From contig JADJPD010000018.1 in the NCBI GenBank assembly GCA_016713435.1, positions 44,979 to 108,978 on the forward strand: a DNA stretch of 64,000 nt. Reading direction: 5' to 3'. Both the position numbers and the translations under genes were made by a program. This document shows positions 26,312 through 35,454 of this stretch, in pieces; positions within the stretch are counted from its first letter, which is position 1; every line of letters starts with the position of its first letter. The DNA is from Gemmatimonadota bacterium (GTDB taxonomy: Bacteria > Gemmatimonadota > Gemmatimonadetes > Gemmatimonadales > GWC2-71-9). The notes under the pieces are model-generated. The model saw only the letters and a program-made list of their open reading frames with translations. It was not told the DNA's origin and searched no databases.

Positions 26312-27657
26312 CGCCCCGCCCGCTTGAGGATCATCGCCGCAAAGGGCGGCAGCGTGATCCGGCTGCCCCGCACCTCCCGCCCCGAGAGCAGGTCCCGGCT
26401 GGTGCCGAGGTCGGTGCCGGTGAGGGTGGCGGTCACGGCCCGGTCCCGGGTGTTGACCAGCACCACCAGCTCCCCCCGGCGGAAGGCGATCACGTCGGTC
26501 GGGGCGCTGGTCATCACCTCGGCGAGCGTTCCGGTCAGGAACCCCGGCTCGCTGGAGACGATCCCCAGCACCTTGGCGTAGAACGCACGCGCCTCGCGGG
26601 CGTGGGGCTGGTCCCAGTTGACCCGCACCGGCTCGAACAGCGGGACCTTCTCCGCGGCCTCCACCTCCTGCCCGTTGTAGAGCAGCGGGCGGCCCGGCAT
26701 CGTCACCGCGGCGACGAAGGCGGCGCGCGCCCCGGCGCCGAAGATCTTGATGGGCGTGTCGTCCCACGCCGTCTCGTCGTGGTTGGTGGTGAAGCGCAGG
26801 CGCATGCCGCCCGCGGGCATCTCCTTCGCCTCCTGCACTTCCGCCCGCACGTACTCGGCCGCGGCGACCTCGCCCTTCCAGACGGCCTTGAGGCGCTTGT
26901 ACGCGTCCCAGCTGTAGGTCAGGTCGAAGCCGCGGCGATGCAGCTCGAGGTCGCCCCACTCGGCGAGGAGCAGGATGGGCTCGGGGCGCGCGGCGCGGAC
27001 CTGCGGCAGCGCCTCGGTGAAGAAGGCGTAGGGGAGGAAGCCCGCCACGTCCACCCGGTAGCCGTCGATGCCGAACTCCTGGATCCACCAGCGCATGATG
27101 GCGATCATCTCGCGGCGGAGCGCCGGGTTGCCGTAGTCGAGCTGGCGCACGTCGGTCCAGTCGGTGAGCCGGCCGTCGCCGTCTCGCGGGACCATGGGCA
27201 CGCCGGCGGAGTCGCGGAAGTACCAGTCGGGGTGCTGGGTGATCCAGGGGTGGTCGGGCGAGGTGTGGTCGGGCACCCAGTCGAGGATCACCTTCATGCC
27301 GCGGGCGTGGATGGCCGTCACCAGCGCGCGGAAGTCCTCGGCGGTGCCGAAGGCGGGGTTGATGCCGCGGAAATCGCGCGCGGCGTAGGGGGAGCCGAGC
27401 GTCCCCTTCCGCCCCGCGACGCCGATGGGGTGGATGGGCATGAGCCACACGGTGGTGGCGCCGGTGGCCTGGATGCGGTCCAGCCCGGCCTGCACGCCGC
27501 GGAAGTTCCCCGCCGGCGAGAAGTGACTCGTGAACACCTCATACAGCGCGGCCCGGCGCACCCACGACGTGTCGGGGGCGAGCGCCTGCGCGGTGGCGGC
27601 GGGAGACGTGGCAGCGAGCACGAGGGCGGTGGCCAGGGCGGACAGGGACGTGCGCAT
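26308..27657 (-). CDS. GH13 alpha-amylase family enzyme, secreted
   Basis: A 449-residue GH13 enzyme with a signal peptide (MRTSLSALATALVLAATS). The barrel opens AALYEVFTSHFSPAGNFRGV. The four conserved regions are visible: ILDWVPDHTSPDHPW (region I), GIDGYRVDVAGF (Asp nucleophile), LLAEWGD (Glu) and FTTNHDETAW (third Asp). It has a short C-terminal domain with no added binding module. GGAGG directly touches ATG 27666, but the ATG at 27657 has a 9-nt spacing, so the latter is chosen. It overlaps the GH5-like gene downstream and lies 60 nt after the next amylase. Confidence 0.85.
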   Translation of the reverse strand: MRTSLSALATALVLAATSPAATAQALAPDTSWVRRAALYEVFTSHFSPAGNFRGVQAGLDRIQATGATTVWLMPIHPIGVAGRKGTLGSPYAARDFRGINPAFGTAEDFRALVTAIHARGMKVILDWVPDHTSPDHPWITQHPDWYFRDSAGVPMVPRDGDGRLTDWTDVRQLDYGNPALRREMIAIMRWWIQEFGIDGYRVDVAGFLPYAFFTEALPQVRAARPEPILLLAEWGDLELHRRGFDLTYSWDAYKRLKAVWKGEVAAAEYVRAEVQEAKEMPAGGMRLRFTTNHDETAWDDTPIKIFGAGARAAFVAAVTMPGRPLLYNGQEVEAAEKVPLFEPVRVNWDQPHAREARAFYAKVLGIVSSEPGFLTGTLAEVMTSAPTDVIAFRRGELVVLVNTRDRAVTATLTGTDLGTSRDLLSGREVRGSRITLPPFAAMILKRAGR

Positions 27658-27717
27658 CAGGGACATCCTCCAGCGGGAGACGCCGCGGGGCGGCGCGCCC
27701 GCTCGTGGGCGGCAGGA

Positions 27718-29301
27718 TCAGAGCTTGGTGGCCGTATCGATCGCGACGGCCGTGCGCGGGGCCAGGGCCACGGGCAGGGCACCCGCCGGGTCCACCGTGA
27801 GCGTGGTGCCGGCGCAGGCGTTGCCCACCTTGCCGCCGGTGAGCAGGTCGCAGTAGTCGCCAGCCGGGAGGCTCGTGGCCAGCGTGTCGGCCAGCGCGGT
27901 GCCGTTGCCGTTGATGGCCACGAACCCGACGCTGCCCCGCCCGAAGGCGATCGCGTCGAGGCCGTCGTCCCACCAGTTGGTGACGGGCTTGCCGGCCGCG
28001 AGCTTCCGGAACCCGACCATCATGCGCACCGACGGGTCGCGGTGCTCGCAGGTCCACTGCCCCACCTGCGCCGCCTCGAAGCTGGCGGCGCAGGCCACCG
28101 GGAGGGTCCAGCCCTGCCCGTCGGAGACCGGCCCCATGGCGGTGCCGCCCGGGCAGTTGAAGGCATAGCCCGAGAGCACCGAGGGAAAGCCGTACGGCTG
28201 CGCCAGCATCCAGACGTTGGCCAGGCGGAAGCGGTCGCCACTCTGGTAGCCCATGCTGCAGTTCCGCTGCGTGTCGTGGTTCTGCAGGAACACCAGCGCC
28301 TTGGCCGAGGGCATGATGCCCCACGCGGTCTCGGAGAACTGGTGGCCGGCGGGGCCCGTCGGGTTCAGGTCGGAGATCCGCTCGCCGTTCAGGTTCATGA
28401 ACTTGCTGGCGACGCCCGTGAACGTGAACTCGGTGATGTCGGCCGCCCCGCCGCTGGCGTACCCCACGCCGTAGTAGTGGTGCTCCTGCAGCGCCTCGCC
28501 GGGGGAGCCGGAGACCTCGAGGAAGAGGTACGGTCGCGGCTTCCCCTCGCCGGCCAGCGTCGTGTTGACGATCCCCATGATGCTGTCCAGCTCCACCTGC
28601 TGGATGTGCTTGGCGGCGTCGATGCGGTAGCCGGCCACGCCGAGGTGGGCCAGGTCAATGAGGTATTGCGCCAGCCGCTGCCGCACCGACGGGAGGCCGG
28701 TGTTCAGGTCCGGCAGGCCGAAGAGGTCGCAGTCCTGCACCTCGGCGGCGTTGCCGTAGTTGCTGATGCCGCAGCCCGGGTGGAAGTCGGCGCTGGTCCA
28801 GAGCCCCGGGTAGTCCTTGCGGCTGTAGGCGGTCCCGGCGCTGCCCACGCCCGGGCTCGGGAAGTTGGTCATGTGGTTGATGACCGCATCCACCACGATG
28901 CCCACGCCCGCGGCCTGGCAGCGGGTCACCATGTCCACGAACTGCGCCTCCGTCCCGGAGCGGCTCCGGGCGAGGCTGTAGCTGACGGGCTGGTAGCGCT
29001 CGCTCCAGTCGTGGCTCGGCGTGATGCTGTGCTCCTGCGGCGGCGAGACCTGCACCAGCGCCACGCCGGCGGGGCCGAGCACCTGCTCGCACTCCGTGGC
29101 GATGTCGGGCCAGGGCCACTCGAAGAGGTGCACCAGCACGTCGCCGGCCGCCGCGCGGCCGCTCGGGCGCCAGGCTTCGGGAAGGAGGGGGCGGGTGGGC
29201 GTGGAGCCGAAGGACTTGTCGGGCCCGCCGCCGCCGCAGGCGCCGAGGAGGGCCGCGGCCAGCAGGAAGCCAAGGGTGCGGGAAGGCGACACGGCGACCA
29301 T
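27718..29301 (-). CDS. GH13 alpha-amylase of the animal/actinobacterial type, lipoprotein
   Basis: A 527-residue lipoprotein alpha-amylase (lipobox LLGAC, Cys22). It has the animal/Streptomyces-type motif VLVHLFEWPWPDIATECEQ, then VSPPQEHSI, DAVINHM (region I), GVAGYRIDAAKH (Asp nucleophile), YLFLEVSG (Glu) and VFLQNHDTQR (third Asp). Several Cys pairs (CQ, CGIS, CDL) fit an extracellular enzyme. The barrel is followed by a beta domain ending GTTLTVDPAGALPV. It lies 80 nt downstream of susD, where Bacteroides Sus loci often place the surface amylase SusG. An alternative GTG start at 29316 adds five residues. Confidence 0.88.
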   Translation of the reverse strand: MVAVSPSRTLGFLLAAALLGACGGGGPDKSFGSTPTRPLLPEAWRPSGRAAAGDVLVHLFEWPWPDIATECEQVLGPAGVALVQVSPPQEHSITPSHDWSERYQPVSYSLARSRSGTEAQFVDMVTRCQAAGVGIVVDAVINHMTNFPSPGVGSAGTAYSRKDYPGLWTSADFHPGCGISNYGNAAEVQDCDLFGLPDLNTGLPSVRQRLAQYLIDLAHLGVAGYRIDAAKHIQQVELDSIMGIVNTTLAGEGKPRPYLFLEVSGSPGEALQEHHYYGVGYASGGAADITEFTFTGVASKFMNLNGERISDLNPTGPAGHQFSETAWGIMPSAKALVFLQNHDTQRNCSMGYQSGDRFRLANVWMLAQPYGFPSVLSGYAFNCPGGTAMGPVSDGQGWTLPVACAASFEAAQVGQWTCEHRDPSVRMMVGFRKLAAGKPVTNWWDDGLDAIAFGRGSVGFVAINGNGTALADTLATSLPAGDYCDLLTGGKVGNACAGTTLTVDPAGALPVALAPRTAVAIDTATKL

Positions 29302-29381
29302 CAAGGGCAGGTGCACGCGGGCCGCAGCCCCGCCGAACTGGCGAGACTGCGGCCGCGTGACGTTACGAAGTCCGGACCGGC

Positions 29382-30974
29382 TCAGTAGCCGGTGTTCTGC
29401 GTGAGGTTCGGATTGGCGACCAGCTCCGACGCCGGGAGCGGGTACAGGTTGAGGTGCGCCGGGTAGGCCGACCCCGCCTGCGTGCCGTTCTTCCAGGCCC
29501 AGATGTAGGTGTTGCCGGTGAACTGGCTGAACCGGATCAGGTCCTGGCGGCGATGGGCCTCGAACAGCAGCTCGCGGCCCCGCTCATCCAGCACGAACTG
29601 GAGGTCCAGCTGGCCGGCGGTGATGTCGCCGCTGTTGTCGCCATAGGCCCGCTGGCGCAGCAGGTTGACGTAGTCGAGCGCCTGCTGCTGCGTCCCGCCG
29701 CCGCCCCGCAGGAAGAGCTCCGCGTACATGAGGTACGCGTCCGCCAGGCGGAACATCGGGAAGTCGGTGTCCGGGTGGGTCCCGTTGCTGCCCGGGGTCC
29801 CGGTGGACGACAGGTTCGAGAACTTCGGGGCCGAGATGCCGCTGTACCAGTCGCCGATGCTGTTGACCGCCACCGACTGCGGGTTCCCGGTGCCCTGGCC
29901 GTCCCAGAAGAAGCTGGTCCGGTTGTCGCCCGCGCCGTAGCGGTTGAACGCCTCCGGCTTCATGCGGTAGCCCCACCAGCAGCCGTCGATGCCGTAGGTG
30001 GCGCCCTGCATCTCGTTGCCGCCGCAGCCCGCGTGCACCAGGAAGGTCATGCCGCCCCAGGTGCGGGTGGTCTGGCCGTCCTGGATGATCGGGAAGATCA
30101 CCTCGGGCGAGTTCTTGTTGTCGGTGCGGAACAGGCGGATCCAGGTAGGATCCAGCGAGTACGGGCCGGCGATGACGGCCTGGGTCTCGGTCATGGCCGC
30201 GGCATACTGCGGGGTGCCGGTGTAGACCTCGGCATTGAGGTACACCTTGGCCAGCAGCATGTGCGCCGCGCCCTGCGTGGCGCGCCCGTAGGTGCCGGGC
30301 GAGGCGACCGGCAGGTCGTCCTTGATGTCCTCGAGCTCCGCCACGACGAAGTCATAGACCTCCTGGCGCGTCGCCTGCTTCGGCGGCGGCGAGCCGGGGA
30401 GGGCGTCTTCCTTCACGAGCGGGACCGCGCCGAAGAAGTCGATGGCGTGCCAGTAGCTGAGCGCCCGGAGGAAGCGCGCCTCGGCCCGGAAGGTCTGGAT
30501 GTTGGTCCGGAGCCCGCTCGGCACGTTCCGCTCCGAGAGCTTCGAGTCGGTGGTCTGGCGCAGGAACTCGTTCGCCATGGCCACCTGGAAGTACACCCGG
30601 TAGTACATCGCCACCAGGAAGGGGTTGCTCGACGACCACTCGCCGGTGTTCAGCTCCGGCAGGCCGACGTCGCCCCAGCCGATGACGGCCTCGTCGGTGG
30701 GCAGCTCCTGGGCCTCCCAGTAGATACGGAGGTACTGGGAGAAGCCCTCGTCGATGCCCTCGATGTCGCCGTTGCCGGCCGGGCCCTGCTGGCCGGTGAC
30801 GGCCAGCCCGGCGTACACCTTGGCGAGCAGGGCGCGGTAGGCGCCCAGGTCGCCGAAGGCGTTGGTCTCGGTGGCCGTGCTGGACGGCTCCACCGTGGTG
30901 TCGGTGCACCCCGTCGCGCCGAGGGCCACGAGGGCCCCGGCGAGCGCGAAGGTGTATCGGGTGATCTTGGTCAT
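29382..30974 (-). CDS. susD: SusD/RagB family outer-membrane glycan-binding lipoprotein
   Basis: A 530-residue surface lipoprotein (lipobox GATGC, Cys23) that binds glucan and lids the SusC pore. The N-terminal half is tetratricopeptide-like (AYRALLAKVYAGLAVTGQQG, FRAEARFLRALSYWHAIDFFG). The C-terminus has the family marks DTDFPMFRLADAYLMYAELFLRG and LQFVLDERGRELLFEAHRRQDLIRFSQF. It starts 46 nt after the susC stop. The SusD family is typical of Bacteroidota but is also known from Gemmatimonadota. Confidence 0.92.
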   Translation of the reverse strand: MTKITRYTFALAGALVALGATGCTDTTVEPSSTATETNAFGDLGAYRALLAKVYAGLAVTGQQGPAGNGDIEGIDEGFSQYLRIYWEAQELPTDEAVIGWGDVGLPELNTGEWSSSNPFLVAMYYRVYFQVAMANEFLRQTTDSKLSERNVPSGLRTNIQTFRAEARFLRALSYWHAIDFFGAVPLVKEDALPGSPPPKQATRQEVYDFVVAELEDIKDDLPVASPGTYGRATQGAAHMLLAKVYLNAEVYTGTPQYAAAMTETQAVIAGPYSLDPTWIRLFRTDNKNSPEVIFPIIQDGQTTRTWGGMTFLVHAGCGGNEMQGATYGIDGCWWGYRMKPEAFNRYGAGDNRTSFFWDGQGTGNPQSVAVNSIGDWYSGISAPKFSNLSSTGTPGSNGTHPDTDFPMFRLADAYLMYAELFLRGGGGTQQQALDYVNLLRQRAYGDNSGDITAGQLDLQFVLDERGRELLFEAHRRQDLIRFSQFTGNTYIWAWKNGTQAGSAYPAHLNLYPLPASELVANPNLTQNTGY

Positions 30975-31020
30975 GTCTCCTGTCCTTGTCCTAAAAAGGT
31001 CGCGGTCACAGGGCCCTGGG

Positions 31021-34000
31021 CTAGAAGCGCAGGTTCATGCCGCTGGTGAACGTGCGGGAGCGCGGGTAGAGGTTGTTGTCGATGCCGCCGATGCCGGCGG
31101 TCGGGTCCACCCCGCTATACCCCGTGATCGTGAACGCGTTCTGCATGGTGGCGAAGAGCCGGGCCGGACGGCCGCCCAGTTCCAGGTTGTACCCCACCGT
31201 GATGTTGTCCATCCGGAGGAAGGACGCATCCTCCACATAGTAGTCGGAGAGGTACTGCGGCGTCAGGAAGCCCGTCTCCAGGACCGACTCGTGAAGGTTG
31301 AACGGCGAGTTGCGGGTCACCTCGGCGTAGGTGCCAAGGTTGGACGCCACGTTGTTGTACACGTAGTTCCCGGTGTACGCCCGGAGCGTGAAGCTCAGGT
31401 CGACCTTGCCGTAGCTCAGGTACGAGCTGTGGCCGAAGATCCACTTCGGGGCCGGGTCCTTGTAGATGCGGCGGTCGGAGTTGTTGATGATGCCGTCGCT
31501 GTTGCGGTCCACGTACAGGTCGAGGGCGTCGAAGTCGTTGTCCCCGTCCTGGTCGGTCTGCACCGGCTTGCCGTTCTGCATCCGGGTCTCGTACACCCAG
31601 AAGGAGTTGACGGCCGAGCCCGGGGTGAGGAGCTGGATCCGGGTGCCGACGCCGCCGGCGATGTTGCCGGTCTCGATCTGCTGCACGCCCGAGCTGAGCG
31701 GGTTGATGGTGAGCAGCTCGTTGGAGTTGTGCGCCGCCGTGAAGTCGGCGGTCCAGCGCAGCCCGCCCGTGGTGGTGCCCTGCAGGACCTTGGCGCTGAA
31801 GCTGAGCTCCACGCCCCGGTTCCGCATGCTGCCGATGTTGGTGAGCAGGTAGTTCGAGTTGTTGGTGCCCGCGGCCACCGGGACGCGGAACAGCATGTCG
31901 TCGGTCTTCTTGTCGTACCAGTCGATCGAGCCGCTCCAGCGCTGGTTGCTGAAGCCGAAGTCGAGGCCGATGTCCACCGACCGCGTGGCCTCCCACTTCA
32001 CGTTGGCGTCGGCGCCGCTCGGCCGGATGGTGGCGAAGGCGCTGTCGCCGAACTGGTACTGGGTCTGCGCGTCACCCACGGTGTAGCTCACGAACTGCTG
32101 GAAGTTCGCGATCGCCTGGTTGCCCGTGCGGGCCCACGAGGCGCGGAGCTTGAGGTCCGACAGCGACGCCACGTTCTGGAAGAACGACTCCTGCGAGAGG
32201 CGCCACGCGCCCGAGACCGACGGGAACGTGCCCCACTCGTGGCCCGGGCCGAACCGCGACGAGGCGTCGCGCCGGATCGAGGCGGCCAGGATGTAGCGGT
32301 CCTTGATGTTGTAGTTCACGCGGCCGAAGAACGAGGCCAGCTTGCTCTCCTCGACGAAGAGCCGCGGGGTGATGAACTGCGCCTGCGGGATGCCGTCGAT
32401 GCCGAGCACGTCGGTGCTGAGGCCGGTGGCGCGGATCTCGGGGTACTTCCCGTAGTTCTGGTTCCAGGAGTAGCCGGCGGTGAGGTCCAGCGTGCCCGGC
32501 CCGACGCTCCGGGGGATCACGTAGTTCAGGAAGCCTTCGACGGTGGTCTGGTTGAAGTTCGGGTTGGAGCGGAAGTAGGTGCCGCCGTTGCCCGTCTTCA
32601 GCTCGGGGTGCGCCGTGCTCGGCGTGAACGACTCGCGCTCGGCCTTCGACACGTCGAACGCCACGTTCAGGTTGGCCTTGAGGCCGGGAACCCACTGCAC
32701 CTGGTACTCGGTCTGCACGTTGCCGATGGCGCGGAAGGTGTTGCCGCGGTCCACGATCTGGCGCAGCAGCGCGTACGGGTTGTCCGGCGACTGCGTGGTC
32801 GGCGCGAACTCGTAGAAGCCCGTGGTCGAGAGGGTGTCGAACACCGGCTGGGTCGGGCCCATCTGGGCCGCGTTGCCGATCACGCCCCCCGGCGTGTAGG
32901 TGTCGTTCGACCGGGTGCCGCGCAGGTTGATCCGCAGGCCCAGCCGGTCGCTCAGCAGCCGCTGGTTGTACACCGCGCCGAGGCTGAAGCGCTCGACGCC
33001 GGTCTCCCGCATGATGCCGTTCTGGTTCAGGTAGTTGAACGACAGGCGGTAGTCCATCGTCGGGCTGCCGCCGGAGACCGCCAGGTTGTGCTCCTGGCCG
33101 TAGCCGGTCCGGTCCACCTGCTTGAACCAGTCGGTGTTGGCGGTGCCCAGCTGGTTGATCTGCGACGGGCCGGCATACGTGTTCACCGCGGTGCGGAACT
33201 GCGCGGCGTTCAGCATGTCCGGCGTCTTGGTGATCGTCGAGGCCGACACGGTGCCGGTGTACTCGAACTTGGGCGCGCCGCCGCCCACGGCACCGCGCTT
33301 GGTGTTGATGATCACCACGCCGTTGGCGGCGTTGGCGCCGTAGATGGCCGCCGCCGACGCGTCGCGGAGCACCGTGATGCTCTCGATGTCGTCGGCGTTG
33401 ATGAAGTTGAGCGGGTCGCGGCCGCTGGTGACGCCGCCGCCCCCGAAGCCCACCGGCACGCCGTCGATGACGTACAGCGGCTCGTTGCTGGCGTTCACCG
33501 ACGTCGGGCCGCGGACGCGGATGGACTTCCCGCCGCCCGGCTCGTTGTTGTCCACCACCTGGACGCCGGCGGCCTTGTTCTGGATGAGCTCGGTCGGGGT
33601 GATGATGCGGCCGGTGTTGAACTCGTCCGCCTTCACGCTCGTCACCGCGCCGGTCACGTTGCCGGCCTGCTGCTCGCCGTAGCCGATCGACACCATCTCG
33701 GCCAGCTCCACGGCGTGGGGCGCCAGCTCGATGTCCTGCTCGGTGATCATCCCGCCATTCACCGTGATCGCCACGGTGAGCGGGGTGTAGCCGATCATGC
33801 GGACCTTGAGCGAGTCCGACCCCGCCGGCACGCCGGCGATCGTGTAGCGGCCGTCCGCCTGCGACACCGCCGTGCGGCTGCCGACCACCACGGTCGCGCC
33901 CTGCAGCGGACGCTTGGAGCCCTCGTCGGTGATCTTCCCCCGGACCGTCCCGGTGGGCGTCTGGGCGACGAGCGGCATACTCCAGAGCACTGCCAGGAGT

Positions 34001-34029
34001 ACGCCTGTTCCGTACCGAAGCCATCGCAT
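31021..34029 (-). CDS. susC: SusC/RagA family TonB-dependent glycan importer
   Basis: A 1002-residue outer-membrane transporter. The order is signal peptide (MRWLRYGTGVLLAVLWSMPLVAQ), a carboxypeptidase-regulatory-like beta domain (about 30-105, GTVRGKITDEGSKRPLQGATV), a TonB-box/plug region (about 110-230, with SIRVRG, LYVIDGVP and VLRDASAAAIYG), and a 22-strand barrel ending in LRF. It carries oligosaccharides into the periplasm using TonB energy, with SusD as lid. ATG 34029, ten nt after AAGGA, is chosen over TTG 34038. It heads the long minus-strand run of glycan genes. Confidence 0.93.
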   Translation of the reverse strand: MRWLRYGTGVLLAVLWSMPLVAQTPTGTVRGKITDEGSKRPLQGATVVVGSRTAVSQADGRYTIAGVPAGSDSLKVRMIGYTPLTVAITVNGGMITEQDIELAPHAVELAEMVSIGYGEQQAGNVTGAVTSVKADEFNTGRIITPTELIQNKAAGVQVVDNNEPGGGKSIRVRGPTSVNASNEPLYVIDGVPVGFGGGGVTSGRDPLNFINADDIESITVLRDASAAAIYGANAANGVVIINTKRGAVGGGAPKFEYTGTVSASTITKTPDMLNAAQFRTAVNTYAGPSQINQLGTANTDWFKQVDRTGYGQEHNLAVSGGSPTMDYRLSFNYLNQNGIMRETGVERFSLGAVYNQRLLSDRLGLRINLRGTRSNDTYTPGGVIGNAAQMGPTQPVFDTLSTTGFYEFAPTTQSPDNPYALLRQIVDRGNTFRAIGNVQTEYQVQWVPGLKANLNVAFDVSKAERESFTPSTAHPELKTGNGGTYFRSNPNFNQTTVEGFLNYVIPRSVGPGTLDLTAGYSWNQNYGKYPEIRATGLSTDVLGIDGIPQAQFITPRLFVEESKLASFFGRVNYNIKDRYILAASIRRDASSRFGPGHEWGTFPSVSGAWRLSQESFFQNVASLSDLKLRASWARTGNQAIANFQQFVSYTVGDAQTQYQFGDSAFATIRPSGADANVKWEATRSVDIGLDFGFSNQRWSGSIDWYDKKTDDMLFRVPVAAGTNNSNYLLTNIGSMRNRGVELSFSAKVLQGTTTGGLRWTADFTAAHNSNELLTINPLSSGVQQIETGNIAGGVGTRIQLLTPGSAVNSFWVYETRMQNGKPVQTDQDGDNDFDALDLYVDRNSDGIINNSDRRIYKDPAPKWIFGHSSYLSYGKVDLSFTLRAYTGNYVYNNVASNLGTYAEVTRNSPFNLHESVLETGFLTPQYLSDYYVEDASFLRMDNITVGYNLELGGRPARLFATMQNAFTITGYSGVDPTAGIGGIDNNLYPRSRTFTSGMNLRF

Positions 34030-34548
34030 AATAGGCAAGTCCTTTCAGGTGCTGGCGACATCGGGAGCCCCGGCCGTGGGCGGCCGGAGCATGGGGACAG
34101 TCGGGGCGCACCGGTCTGGCCGGCACGTCTGGTTTCGCTGTAAACCCGCCCCCGGGAACCTGCAGGCACCATCCGCCACACCGGGCAGGGACGGTCAGGA
34201 CAGGAGGAGGCGGGGCGATGCGTGTCGCCAGCAGGGGATGGCACCCCCGGGGCCGGCGTCGGTCTTCACTGGTTGCGGTGCTGGAAGTGCGAGGCCCAAG
34301 CCTTGGCGCGCAGCCGTGGAGGCTGCAACTTCGGGACCTTCACAATCGGCACGATCTTGTCACGCAATTCCGTCTGCGTCAAGGGGTTTTCTTTATGATT
34401 ACCGTGAAGAGGCGATAAATATGCGCCCGGATCACCGTACAGCATGCCCAAGGATGGAACAGGCAACCCGAACTCTCGACGCCAGCCCCCCACGCTCCCC
34501 GAAAAGCGTGGCTCCGGCACCACAGGTCTGTCGCCCCAGGGCTGCGGC
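34030..34548. other. Long intergenic leader upstream of susC
   Basis: This 519-nt stretch lies between the divergent susC and GNAT genes. It is clearly more AT-rich between 34330 and 34440 than the surrounding DNA, with stretches such as ttttctttatgatt. No protein family fits the short open frames here. It likely holds the promoters and control site of the glycan locus. No regulator gene such as a hybrid two-component system or sigma/anti-sigma pair lies next to it. Confidence 0.5.
34353..34382 (-). promoter_or_regulatory. Candidate sigma-70-type promoter for susC
   Basis: On the minus strand, TTGACG (34377-34382) is followed after 17 nt by CAAGAT (34353-34358), a good -35 box with a weak -10 box. 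It would give a leader of about 320 nt before susC. It is the only clear TTGAC hexamer I saw in this spacer. Confidence 0.3.
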
Positions 34549-35070
34549 GTGAGCACCGCTGGGCTGGTCTGGCGGCTGGCGGGCGCCACCGATGTGCCGG
34601 CCGTCGCCGCCCTCCTGGCGGACGCAGGCTCCGCGCTGGCTCGGCAGGGGTTCGCCAACTGGGCCGAGCCGTACCCGGCGCAACGACTCCTCGCGGACCT
34701 GACGGAGCGGCAGGTGGTGGGTGGCTGGCAGGACGGGGCCCTGCGTGCCTGCTTCCTGCTCGGCGGCACGCCCCAGGTGCCTTACGCGGACCTACAGTGG
34801 CCGGCGGGACCCGTCCCCGCCGCGTACCTGAACCGGATGGCGGTGGCCCCGCACCATCAGGGCCGGGGGCTCGGGGCTGAATGCCTGACCGAGGTCCACC
34901 GCCGCGCCGCCGCGCTGGGCGCGCAGGTGGTGCGCTGCGACGTGCTGGCCGCCAACGCGCGGCTCGGGCGCTTCTACGCCCGCCACGGGTACCGGCTGGC
35001 TGGGCGGCGGAGCCACTCGGGCTGGGAGTTCAGCTCTCTCGAGCGGCGGCTCGGGGAGGACCACGGATGA
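34549..35070 (+). CDS. GNAT family N-acetyltransferase
   Basis: A 173-residue GNAT with the classic core: YLNRMAVAPHHQGRGLGAECLTEV (acetyl-CoA loop H-Q-G-R-G-L-G), then VVRCDVLAANARLGRFYARHGYR. GTG 34549 is chosen because the 35 residues before it are low in structure and not GNAT-like. The target is unknown. Its stop overlaps the next start (ATGA at 35067-35070). Confidence 0.82.
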   Translation: MSTAGLVWRLAGATDVPAVAALLADAGSALARQGFANWAEPYPAQRLLADLTERQVVGGWQDGALRACFLLGGTPQVPYADLQWPAGPVPAAYLNRMAVAPHHQGRGLGAECLTEVHRRAAALGAQVVRCDVLAANARLGRFYARHGYRLAGRRSHSGWEFSSLERRLGEDHG

Positions 35071-35450
35071 TGCGGCGGCGCTGGCGGGTGACCTGGGCCG
35101 TGGCCGTCCTGGTGGTGGCCGGCGGGGCGCTGCTGCTCCGCTCCGCCACCCGCGAGGCCCTGCCCTTTGAGGCCGCACGCTGGCAGCATCCCGACGAGGG
35201 GCTGGTCCGCGGCAAGAGCCTGCGCCAGCGGATGCTGGCCGACCTGCTCCGCCGCCCCCTGGTGGGGCTCCCGCGCGACTCGGTGGAGCGCATGCTCGGC
35301 CCCGCCCCCATGGTGGGCTTCTTCGGCGCCTGGGACATGGCCTGGTGGCTCGGGCCGAGCCGCCGCTATGTGTCCCTGGGCTCGGAGTGGCTCACGATCA
35401 AGTTCGACTCCACGGGCCGCGTGGCCCGCTACGCCGTCCTCCCCGACTGA
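35067..35450 (+). CDS. Membrane-anchored protein with SmpA/BamE-like domain
   Basis: A 127-residue protein with one N-terminal membrane anchor (VTWAVAVLVVAGGALLL). A short domain follows: LLRRPLVGLPRDSVERMLGPAP...YVSLGSEWLTIKFDSTGRVARYAV. The 'pLvGlprdsVe.mLG...' to 'i.FD..GrV' pattern resembles the SmpA/OmlA (BamE) fold. It is too short and too different to call BamE itself. It is coupled to the GNAT upstream. Confidence 0.5.
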   Translation: MMRRRWRVTWAVAVLVVAGGALLLRSATREALPFEAARWQHPDEGLVRGKSLRQRMLADLLRRPLVGLPRDSVERMLGPAPMVGFFGAWDMAWWLGPSRRYVSLGSEWLTIKFDSTGRVARYAVLPD

Positions 35451-35454
35451 GCCC

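Noticed and set aside
24356..29388. Long plus-strand open frames opposite the GH5-like and GH13 genes (for example 24356-26581 and 26602-29388)
   Set aside because: Low-complexity translation without domain patterns; the minus strand holds intact catalytic motifs and signal peptides.
30862..34143. A 1093-codon open frame on the plus strand, antisense to SusC and SusD
   Set aside because: It is an effect of high GC content: the third-codon bias of the real genes leaves few stops in the opposite frame. It has no family pattern and is Val/Arg/Gly/His-rich, while the minus strand shows clear SusC and SusD motifs.
34218..34418. A 66-codon frame (MRVASRGWHPRG...) in the susC leader
   Set aside because: No ribosome-binding site, no recognisable family and an unusual composition, so I treat it as non-coding.
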